A stretch of DNA of 6,196 bases from Nitrospinae bacterium CG22_combo_CG10-13_8_21_14_all_47_10 (GTDB taxonomy: Bacteria; Nitrospinota; Nitrospinia; Nitrospinales; VA-1). Below the pieces are notes generated by a model. That model saw only the letters and a list, made by a program, of their open reading frames with translations. It was not told the DNA's origin and searched no databases. Location: assembly GCA_002786505.1 (NCBI GenBank), contig PCTK01000229.1:2745-8940 (forward strand), read 5' to 3'. Positions 1-4,981 of this stretch are shown one piece after another (within the stretch, counting starts at the first letter, position 1; each line of letters begins with the position of its first letter). The position numbers and the translations under genes were made by a program.

Positions 1-137
1 GGGTACCCGGAGCTTTGGCCGAACGGTGGATTCGCATAGACGGCGCATTCAAACATTCCCTGGTTAAAAAAAGTATTGATGATTGCGAGAAACGTTTTTT
101 CACCGATGAAATCCTCAGCTTTCCCAAACCCTCCTAG
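1..137 (+). CDS. C-terminal end of an unrecognised protein (partial)
   Basis: The reading frame starting at base 3 is open from the window edge to a TAG at 135-137 and gives the last 44 residues of a protein whose start lies outside. The tail is mixed and charged (for example AERWIRIDGAF, then SIDDCEKRFF, ending FPKPS). It has no membrane segment or motif that I recognise, so no function is proposed. It lies 80 nt upstream of the DyP-like gene on the same strand and could share its transcript. A 6-bp inverted repeat overlaps the stop codon. The other two plus frames have early stops (37-39 and 65-67), which favours this frame, but such a short piece could be a chance open frame. Confidence 0.45.
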   Translation, partial: VPGALAERWIRIDGAFKHSLVKKSIDDCEKRFFTDEILSFPKPS

Positions 138-206
138 GCGGAGGGCCAATCAGCAATAAATTTAATGGGCGAGTAAATGGTTGTTCTCGGCATAATGATC
201 TGTAAT

Positions 207-211
207 GGAGG
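207..211 (+). promoter_or_regulatory. Shine-Dalgarno site that fixes a GTG start
   Basis: GGAGG lies 6 nt before GTG at 218-220, and an in-frame TAA at 203-205 lies just upstream. The first in-frame ATG is at 305 and would remove 29 residues. The strong purine box is the reason for choosing the GTG start. Confidence 0.7.
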
Positions 212-217
212 CAGTCC

Positions 218-949
218 GTGCAGGCACAGGAAGGGGTGTTGAGTCCCCCAAAAAAACATTCACTGATTCAGGTTTATAATTTTGAAGACCTGCCGTTGAT
301 CACCATGAACGTGGCGCGGATCGGTGCGCAGACTCCCGGCATGGCCTCCGAAATTGCGGGCAACGAGAAGCACTTTGCCATGGTTGGATTCGGTCCCATG
401 ACCTGGGTCTGGCTTACGCCGGACAAACCTGTGCCTGGCGGGTTCCGTGCTTTTGACGAGACCGAAATAGAAGGGAAAGACGTCCCCGAAACCCGGGGTG
501 ATATCATGCTCTACTTTTCTTCTGACCATGCAGACTTGAATCGGGAAATAGCCAACCAGGCAGGCGATCTCTTTGGCAACGATGGAGAACTCATTGAAGA
601 AGTTTGTATGGAAAAATTTAACCGGACAAGTGACACCGAAAATATACTTATAGACAGATCCACCAATCTTGATACAGAGAAAAGCAGTTTTGTCCTCGCC
701 CAGCGGTTCAAGGGAGAGGAAGACATTCCTTCAAAGCACTATCAAAATAGTTTTTCCTGCGACAGCTACCGTTACACCATGACCTTCAGCAATAACCCGG
801 CTGAACTGCAAGTGCATGGGGACTCTGTCTCCCGTCCTCCTGTCTTCCGCGGAGTGTTTTTTATTCCCTCCCTCAATCTTTTGACCAGCCTGAGAATGGG
901 CGGCATCCGCATGGGTTCCCTCGCCATCAACGCTAAATGGAAGCAGTAG
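218..949 (+). CDS. DyP-type peroxidase-like protein, degenerate and probably not a normal peroxidase
   Basis: This 243-residue protein resembles heme DyP peroxidases of the YfeX type. Visible matches in order are VGFGP (56-60), an acidic stretch with FRAF (76-79), PETRGDIMLYFSSDHADLNREI (around 90-111, family pattern P-T-GD-h-h-h-D--DL--E-A), an EEV segment (127-129) and SFVLAQRF (157-164, family SYVhVQ-). Family members are usually about 300 residues or more. The hallmark GXXDG segment (typically GFVDGTEN) is replaced here by ILIDRSTN (143-150), keeping the Asp but losing both Gly. The region with the proximal heme His is much shortened; only H173 in PSKH could stand in for it. The Arg expected in RDNMPFG is not obvious. 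Heme binding and peroxidase activity are therefore doubtful. The fold assignment rests on recalled family patterns. There is no signal peptide, so it is probably cytoplasmic. The C-terminus contains IRMGSLAI, which faintly resembles encapsulin cargo tails. Confidence 0.6.
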   Translation: MQAQEGVLSPPKKHSLIQVYNFEDLPLITMNVARIGAQTPGMASEIAGNEKHFAMVGFGPMTWVWLTPDKPVPGGFRAFDETEIEGKDVPETRGDIMLYFSSDHADLNREIANQAGDLFGNDGELIEEVCMEKFNRTSDTENILIDRSTNLDTEKSSFVLAQRFKGEEDIPSKHYQNSFSCDSYRYTMTFSNNPAELQVHGDSVSRPPVFRGVFFIPSLNLLTSLRMGGIRMGSLAINAKWKQ

Positions 950-1130
950 CCTGCTAGAAAATTGGTGGCTGACGCTTACTTTGCGTCGTGAGGCGAAAAA
1001 GAAATTCCTTGGGCGTTGTCGAGAATGTGAATGCCTGATTTTTGCGGAGTGTTTTACACTTGCGAACAGCGAGGCTGAGGAAGAAGGTCAGAGCTGGGAA
1101 CTGGTGCCGCACCTGGTGGGCGGTTGGCGA

Positions 1131-1574
1131 CTATACGTTTCGAGTGACTTGTCTGTTCATGGTCTCAAGTCGTCGGACCAGAATTTCAATCAACTTGTCT
1201 TTTAGTTTGGTGGGGATGGCTGGCTTGAGGGTGTCTATATTTTTGGTTTCGATTTTAAGCGCGATGACGTCTCCGTCAGCGATGACGCTGGTGGTCCGGG
1301 TTCGTCTTGCGATGTAGGCGATCTCCCCGAATACGGCTCCGGCTTTGAGTTTGGCGATGGTCACTTCATCAGGGTTATTTTTGACGACAGCAACCACTCC
1401 TTTGAGCAGGATGAAAAAGGAATAATCGGTTTCCCCCTCCCTGATGATCACATCGGAAGGAAAGTATTTATAGATTTGACTTTCCAGCGTGCTGAGGAAA
1501 TGCTTTTCTTCCCGGGTAAACCCGTCAAAAAAAGAAAGCTGGTCTATCAGCTCAAATGCCTGATCCTGCTCCAT
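1131..1574 (-). CDS. Stand-alone cyclic nucleotide-binding domain protein
   Basis: A 147-residue protein made almost entirely of one Crp-type cNMP-binding beta-roll. The N-terminal helix region (LIDQLSFFDGFTREE, 9-23) matches the usual h--h-hF-hh----h opening. Then come the IIREGE strand-turn (43-48), FFILLKGVVAVV (53-64) and the phosphate-binding cassette VFGEIAYIARRTRTTSV (81-97). In the cassette, E84 and R93 sit at the canonical nucleotide-contacting positions (E then R nine residues on); the S-A after R is T-T here. The C-helix (about 118-142) is charged and amphipathic. There is no helix-turn-helix, so it is not a Crp/Fnr activator; such proteins usually act through partners, which are unknown here. 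ATG at 1574 has AAGGA 9 nt upstream. It is divergent from hicBA and convergent with the DyP-like gene. Whether it binds cAMP, cGMP or another ligand cannot be read from the sequence. Confidence 0.88.
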   Translation of the reverse strand: MEQDQAFELIDQLSFFDGFTREEKHFLSTLESQIYKYFPSDVIIREGETDYSFFILLKGVVAVVKNNPDEVTIAKLKAGAVFGEIAYIARRTRTTSVIADGDVIALKIETKNIDTLKPAIPTKLKDKLIEILVRRLETMNRQVTRNV

Positions 1575-1605
1575 ATCGGTGGGTCCTTAGTTTGAAAATT
1601 CAGCC

Positions 1606-1619
1606 TCCATTGTAATGGA
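1606..1619. repeat. 14-bp palindrome, candidate operator
   Basis: TCCATT-GT-AATGGA is an inverted repeat with 6-bp arms and a 2-bp centre. It lies 31 nt upstream of the cNMP-domain gene start, just downstream of that gene's predicted -10 and over its predicted transcription start. A single half-site CTCCATT recurs at 1654-1660, beside the predicted -35. The position suits a repressor site, but the binding protein is unknown and the arms are short. Confidence 0.4.
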
Positions 1620-1625
1620 AACCAA

Positions 1626-1653
1626 ATGTTAACGCAAAGTGATTGCTGGTCAA
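1626..1653 (-). promoter_or_regulatory. Predicted sigma70-type promoter for the cNMP-domain gene
   Basis: On the minus strand TTGACC (1648-1653, 5 of 6 to consensus) is followed after 16 nt by TAACAT (1626-1631, 4 of 6). This would start transcription near 1619 and give a leader of about 45 nt. It is the best match I found in the spacer for this direction; it is predicted by eye only. Confidence 0.4.
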
Positions 1654-1687
1654 CTCCATTAAATCTCACCCTGTGCATAGGTGAAGG

Positions 1688-1716
1688 TTGTTTCAGGAGA
1701 ATTTTTGCAATAAAAT
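1688..1716 (+). promoter_or_regulatory. Predicted promoter for hicBA
   Basis: TTGTTT (1688-1693) and TAAAAT (1711-1716, 5 of 6 to consensus) are separated by 17 nt. Transcription would begin near 1723, about 26 nt before the hicB ATG. The -35 is weak (3 of 6). An alternative pair, TTGCAA at 1705-1710 with TATTTT at 1727-1732, would start within the ribosome binding site and is less likely. Confidence 0.4.
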
Positions 1717-1750
1717 AAGGGAACGATATTTTAAATAAGGGAAAAAATAT
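1711..1750 (+). repeat. Two tandem imperfect 20-bp repeats before hicB
   Basis: Two adjacent 20-bp units (1711-1730 and 1731-1750) share 14 of 20 bases, including the 11-base core AAATAAGGGAA at 1713-1723 and 1733-1743. The first unit contains the predicted -10. The second contains the hicB Shine-Dalgarno sequence AAGGGA (1737-1742), 6 nt from the ATG. A spacing of about two helix turns would put both cores on one face of the DNA. The repeat may be an operator or a duplicated ribosome binding site; low-complexity A/T sequence makes chance possible. Confidence 0.45.
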
Positions 1751-1964
1751 GCGTAACGAATTCACCGCTATTTTTGAAAAAGACGAGGATTGGTTCATTG
1801 CATATTGTCCTGAAGTACCTGGAGCGAACGGCCAGGGAAAAACCATGGAGGAATGCCGCCAGAGTTTGGCTGATGCTATTTCCCTGATTTTGGAAGACCG
1901 GCGAGAAGAAGGCTTAAAGGGCGTTCCTGATGATGCCATTCGGGATATTGTCAGTATTCCATGA
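1749..1964 (+). CDS. hicB: HicB-family antitoxin (short form)
   Basis: A 71-residue protein with the partial RNase-H-like HicB fold. It has FTAIFEKDEDWFIAYCPEVPG (5-25, family pattern h-h-hE-D-dGhhA--PELPG), GQGKTMEECRQSLADAI (28-44, the G-G-T-EEA---h-eAI segment) and a short charged tail. It should neutralise the HicA toxin encoded by the next gene by binding over its active site. Longer HicB proteins (about 130-145 residues) add a C-terminal helix-turn-helix or ribbon-helix-helix DNA-binding domain. This one stops right after the core (ending RDIVSIP) and shows no such domain, so autoregulation by HicB itself is uncertain. The start is ATG with AAGGGA 6 nt upstream. The order is hicB then hicA, the reverse of E. 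coli hicAB but common elsewhere. Confidence 0.92.
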   Translation: MRNEFTAIFEKDEDWFIAYCPEVPGANGQGKTMEECRQSLADAISLILEDRREEGLKGVPDDAIRDIVSIP

Positions 1965-2146
1965 AGCGGAATCAGCTTCTAAAACATTTACGCAGGCAAG
2001 GTTGCCATCTTAAAAGGGAAGGGGCCTCGCATTCCCTTTGGACGAATCCGCAGACAGGTCAGATTGAAACCATTCCGCGACACACAGAAGTTCCCAACCG
2101 CTTAGCCAAAAAAATTTGTAAAGGCTTGGGCATTCCTGAGCTTTAA
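1961..2146 (+). CDS. hicA: HicA-family mRNA interferase toxin
   Basis: A 61-residue basic protein of the normal HicA length and dsRBD-like fold. HicA toxins cut mRNA and tmRNA independently of the ribosome, and a conserved His is required. Here that residue is H24 in REGASHSLW (19-27). The second conserved block is IETIPRHTEVPNRLAKKICKGLGI (35-58), matching the T-P-H-E------L-hhh----I pattern. The family's usual G-SH-hh is intact, so the toxin looks functional. The start codon overlaps the hicB stop as ATGA (1961-1964) with no clear ribosome site of its own, pointing to translational coupling that keeps antitoxin and toxin co-made. It ends 40 nt from the convergent gcvPB stop, with no strong terminator between. 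Confidence 0.92.
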   Translation: MKRNQLLKHLRRQGCHLKREGASHSLWTNPQTGQIETIPRHTEVPNRLAKKICKGLGIPEL

Positions 2147-2186
2147 ACTTCCAATTTGGGGCTGAAAAATATTGGGTGTAAGTCGG

Positions 2187-3677
2187 CTAAGTATCTTGAT
2201 GCCACCTCAATTTTGGATGCCGGGCGGCTTGAGCTTCATCGGGACGCGATACTTTTGCCAGCTTCGGGGAAGCATGAAAGCTTTCGGGATCCTCCTTGCC
2301 CTTTTTGGCAATGGATTTCATGGCCGCAATGAAGTTGTCAAGGGTTTCTTTCGATTCTGTTTCGGTCGGTTCTATCATCAACGCCCCTTTAACAATGAGG
2401 GGAAAATAAACGGTTGGTGGATGAAAACCGTGGTCGATGAGGGCCTTGGCAAAATCCATCGTGGTGATGCCTTGTCCTTTATCGTTGAACACGCATTCGT
2501 GCAGGCTGGGTCCGGTAAAGGGCAGGTGGAACGTGTCTTTTAATCGGGCCCGAATATAATTGGCATTGAGCACTGCTGACCGCGCCGCCTCCCGGATGCC
2601 TTCGGGTCCCAGTGTGCGGATGTAGGCATAGGCGCGCAGAAGCATGCCGAAATTACCGTTGAACGATTTCAACCGGCCGATGCTTTGTGGTCGGTCCCGG
2701 TTCAGCCGGTATTTTGATCCTGCTTTTTCTACCACGGGTGCGGGTAGGTAGGGTTCGAGAATATCCTTGATACATACGGGACCGGCACCGGGCCCGCCCC
2801 CGCCATGCGGAGTCGAAAAAGTTTTGTGCAGGTTGATGTGTAACACATCGATCCCCATATCTCCCATTTTGGCGATGCCCATAACAGCATTGAGGTTTGC
2901 ACCGTCGCAATAGACGAGTCCGCCTTTTTTATGCACGATCTCCGTAATTTTTAAAATATCTTTTTCAAACATCCCCAGTGTGTTGGGATTGGTCAGCATG
3001 ATCGCCGCTGTCTCTTCATCCATCGCCGCTTCGAGTTTTGCGACATCAATCGTTCCTTCGGAATTGGACGGCAGTTGCACGGATTTGTAACCGCACAGTG
3101 TGGCGCTGGCCGGGTTGGTGCCGTGGGCGGAATCGGGCAGTAGCACTTTTTTTCGGGGGTTGCCTTGTGCCGCGTGATAGGCCTGAATCATCAACATGCC
3201 GGTAAACTCTCCCTGTGCTCCAGCGGCTGGGTGCAGACTGGCGTGGTCCATCCCGCTGATGGTTTTCAGGCATTCCTGCAATTCATACATCAATTGCAGG
3301 CTTCCTTGCGAGTCCGCATCGGGGGTCATCGGGTGATGCTGGGCAAAGCCGGGCAACCGTGCTAATGTTTCATTAATTTTCGGATTGTATTTCATGGTGC
3401 ACGATCCCAATGGATAAAAATTGGTATCGATGCTGAAGTTCCATTGTGATAGCCGGGTGTAGTGGCGCACTACATCAAGCTCCGTCAGTTCAGGAAGCTT
3501 CTCAATGGCCTGACGGATTTCTGCTGGTGGGAGCAGGGTTTCAATCTCCACTTCCGGCACATCGCAGGGAGGCAGGGAATAGGCTTTTCGGCCCGGTGAG
3601 CCCATTTCAAAAATAATAGGTTCCTCGGAGATCAGCCCAGACGTTCCGGGAGTTTGGTCTGCTTGTGTTTGGTTCAT
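2187..3677 (-). CDS. gcvPB: Glycine dehydrogenase (decarboxylating) subunit 2, P-protein beta subunit
   Basis: A 496-residue PLP enzyme subunit of the glycine cleavage system. With GcvPA it decarboxylates glycine and passes the aminomethyl group to the lipoyl arm of GcvH, in the cytoplasm. Visible signatures are the N-terminal SRLSQWN-like TRLSQWNFSIDTNFYPLGSC (74-93), HPAAGAQGEFTG (149-160), PDSAHGTNPASA (181-192), YCDGANLNA (256-264), and the PLP lysine K285 in NLHKTFSTPHGGGGPG (282-297). The length is normal for the split-type B subunit (about 480-500). The ATG overlaps the upstream GT9 stop as ATGA (3674-3677), with a weak AAAGAGA site inside that gene, so translation is probably coupled. 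Its partner gcvPA, normally directly upstream, is absent here, as are gcvT and gcvH. All key motifs look intact, so it is likely functional with a GcvPA encoded elsewhere. Confidence 0.97.
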   Translation of the reverse strand: MNQTQADQTPGTSGLISEEPIIFEMGSPGRKAYSLPPCDVPEVEIETLLPPAEIRQAIEKLPELTELDVVRHYTRLSQWNFSIDTNFYPLGSCTMKYNPKINETLARLPGFAQHHPMTPDADSQGSLQLMYELQECLKTISGMDHASLHPAAGAQGEFTGMLMIQAYHAAQGNPRKKVLLPDSAHGTNPASATLCGYKSVQLPSNSEGTIDVAKLEAAMDEETAAIMLTNPNTLGMFEKDILKITEIVHKKGGLVYCDGANLNAVMGIAKMGDMGIDVLHINLHKTFSTPHGGGGPGAGPVCIKDILEPYLPAPVVEKAGSKYRLNRDRPQSIGRLKSFNGNFGMLLRAYAYIRTLGPEGIREAARSAVLNANYIRARLKDTFHLPFTGPSLHECVFNDKGQGITTMDFAKALIDHGFHPPTVYFPLIVKGALMIEPTETESKETLDNFIAAMKSIAKKGKEDPESFHASPKLAKVSRPDEAQAARHPKLRWHQDT

Positions 3678-4753
3678 GATTTTCTCTTTATATGTAATGT
3701 GTTTAACATTTCCAATAAGGTGGTGAGAACTGTGTTGGTGGACAAAGAGCCGTTGTCTCTTTCTTCCAGCACCACGCTGGCTGGATTCAGAGGACCCCAG
3801 CGTTTTATTTCCCCATGTTTAAAGATCACGCAAACCGGTTTGTCGACCGCCGAGGCAAGGTGCATGATGCCGGTATGGTTACAAAGTAAAACATCGCATT
3901 CCTGAATCAAAAGAGCAAGTTCTTTTGCGCTGAGCAGGGGAAGAAGTTGTGGTTTTTTCTGCATTTTGGCAATGACTGCCTGGAGTTCAGTTTCTTCTCC
4001 CGGCCCGTTGACCATCCAGACCTGTGTCGATTCCAATAACTGCTCAATCACCGTCTTGAATTTTTCCCACGGCCAGCCCCATTTTGCAACTCGGGTGCCG
4101 GATTTTACCAGCACCACAGGTTTTTCCGATGAGACTCGAAATTGCCGGATAAGATTTTCAACTTTTTGCGTTTCGGCAGAATTGAAATAAAGCCGGGGCT
4201 GGCTTTGGGTTTTCTGGATACCAAGGGCCCGCAATAGTTCCAGGTTATTTTCGGTTTCGTGTTTTGCGGGGCCTTCCACCGGCACCCGGATGTTATGAGC
4301 CCAGGCATTTTCCTTATGGTCGTAACCGACGCGTATTCTTGCGCCGGAACATAAGCTGAAAAATGTGGCGGTGGCGCTGAAACTTTTATTTAGAGTCAGG
4401 GTCAGGTCAAAATGTTCATCTCGCAGTTGGCGAAAAACCTTCAGAGGTTGTTTGGGGTCGAAGGCAAGCACGCCGCTGATGTTTGGGTTGTCTGCCAGTA
4501 GCCCTGCTTGAGCGTTTTCCACCAGAACACGGATGTACAAGTGCGGAAATTCTCTTTTAAGGGATTCGTAAACTGGAGTGGAGAGCACAACATCGCCCAG
4601 CCTGTCGGGGCGTATAATCAAAACGGATTTAATACTGTTAAAGTCCAGAGGCAGATGGGGCGGACTGGGGGCTTTACCTGTGCATGCGCCAACGAGGCTC
4701 CACAATAGTCGCTTGGTTTTTTTTTCTATCGTGTGCAGGAGTTGGTTGGCCAT
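3674..4753 (-). CDS. GT9-family glycosyltransferase, lipopolysaccharide heptosyltransferase-like (WaaF/WaaQ type)
   Basis: A 359-residue GT-B glycosyltransferase expected to move an ADP-heptose (or related sugar) to the LPS inner core at the cytoplasmic face of the inner membrane. The N-terminal Rossmann domain opens with SVLIIRPDRLGDVVLSTP (43-60), where D54 is the conserved GD acid. The C-terminal nucleotide-sugar domain has VVLVKSGTRVAKWGWPWEKF (213-232, pattern with K-WP) and NHTGIMHLASAVDKPVCVIF (292-311, family D-TG-MH-A-A---P-hahFG with His for Asp at 293). The catalytic domain is preceded by about 40 residues, including a short hydrophobic stretch (LLWSLVGA, 16-23) that may touch the membrane. 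ATG at 4753 has no good ribosome site. The upstream Trm112-like gene ends 42 nt away in the same frame. A run of nine A falls at codons 10-13. The exact acceptor and sugar cannot be assigned. Confidence 0.88.
   Translation of the reverse strand: MANQLLHTIEKKTKRLLWSLVGACTGKAPSPPHLPLDFNSIKSVLIIRPDRLGDVVLSTPVYESLKREFPHLYIRVLVENAQAGLLADNPNISGVLAFDPKQPLKVFRQLRDEHFDLTLTLNKSFSATATFFSLCSGARIRVGYDHKENAWAHNIRVPVEGPAKHETENNLELLRALGIQKTQSQPRLYFNSAETQKVENLIRQFRVSSEKPVVLVKSGTRVAKWGWPWEKFKTVIEQLLESTQVWMVNGPGEETELQAVIAKMQKKPQLLPLLSAKELALLIQECDVLLCNHTGIMHLASAVDKPVCVIFKHGEIKRWGPLNPASVVLEERDNGSLSTNTVLTTLLEMLNTLHIKRKS
4717..4725 (-). repeat. A9 homopolymer in codons 10-13 of the downstream GT9 gene
   Basis: Nine T on the plus strand read as nine A in the coding strand (GAA AAA AAA ACC). 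One added A would bring an in-frame TAA about 15 codons later, cutting off the protein. It is a possible slippage site. Confidence 0.6.
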
Positions 4754-4795
4754 GGATTGAGTGAGGTGTTGTGCGACCCATTGCTTCTGGAGGTT

Positions 4796-4963
4796 TTAAA
4801 GCGGGAGCGCCTCGTCAATGAGCATGATTGGGATATCATCTTTAACCGGAAACTTCAAGGCGCAGGTCTTGCAAACCAGGCCGTCTTCTTCTTTTGTGAG
4901 TTCAAGGTCTCCCTTGCATTTAGGACAGACCAGAATATCCAGCAGTTCCTTGTCGATTCCCAT
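4796..4963 (-). CDS. Trm112/YcaR-family (UPF0434) small zinc-ribbon protein
   Basis: A 55-residue protein. It starts MGIDKELLDILVCPKCKGDL and has two Cys pairs, C13-x2-C16 (CPKC) and C31-x2-C34 (CKTC), followed by ALKFPVKDDIPIMLIDEA. This is the standard Trm112/YcaR layout: an LL-ILhCP-CKG-L opening and a Y/F-h-DGIP-ML closing motif, here DDIPIML. The length is typical (55-65). In E. coli the homologue ycaR lies between lpxK and kdsB, so LPS-gene linkage is usual. Eukaryotic and archaeal Trm112 proteins activate methyltransferases; the bacterial role is poorly known. The Cys spacing implies one zinc ion. A strong ribosome site (AAGGAGA at 4969-4975, 5 nt before the ATG) supports the start. 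It lies 18 nt after the WaaC-like gene and 42 nt before the second GT9 gene. Confidence 0.9.
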   Translation of the reverse strand: MGIDKELLDILVCPKCKGDLELTKEEDGLVCKTCALKFPVKDDIPIMLIDEALPL

Positions 4964-4968
4964 GTTGT

Positions 4969-4975
4969 TCTCCTT
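4969..4975 (-). promoter_or_regulatory. Strong Shine-Dalgarno site for the Trm112-like gene
   Basis: AAGGAGA on the minus strand lies 5 nt before ATG at 4963, in the 18-nt gap after the WaaC-like stop codon. It is among the strongest ribosome sites in the window and supports translation of this very short gene. Confidence 0.65.
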
Positions 4976-4981
4976 GATAGT

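Noticed and set aside
129..145. Inverted repeat CCCTCC-TAGGC-GGAGGG over the stop codon of the first partial gene
   Set aside because: It could form a 6-bp hairpin, but no T-run follows, so it is not a convincing intrinsic terminator.
201..209. TGTAATGGA shared with 1611-1619
   Set aside because: A 9-base match is expected many times by chance in a window this long, and this copy overlaps a ribosome site.
971..987. Inverted repeat GACGC-(7 nt)-GCGTC after the DyP-like gene
   Set aside because: The stem is only 5 bp and no T-tract follows; such pairs occur by chance.
1048..1060. Inverted repeat AGTGT-TTT-ACACT between the convergent genes
   Set aside because: The stem is 5 bp with no U-tract on either strand, too weak to call a terminator.
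981..1205. A Cys-rich plus-strand frame (CRECEC near its start), TTG-initiated
   Set aside because: The Cys cluster looks like a metal site. However, there is no ribosome site, the start is TTG, the spacing fits no zinc family I know, and the last third is antisense to the cNMP-domain gene.
1547..1939. A 130-codon minus-strand frame across the divergent spacer
   Set aside because: It runs antisense through hicB and over the intergenic region. hicB has clear family motifs, so this is a shadow.
2147..2186. Possible bidirectional terminator between hicA and gcvPB (CCAAT...ATTGG)
   Set aside because: The stem is 5 bp with a loop of more than 10 nt and no T-run, so it is not supported.
2172..2543. 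A 123-codon plus-strand open frame over the end of gcvPB
   Set aside because: It is antisense to the well-conserved gcvPB coding sequence, with no domain signal.
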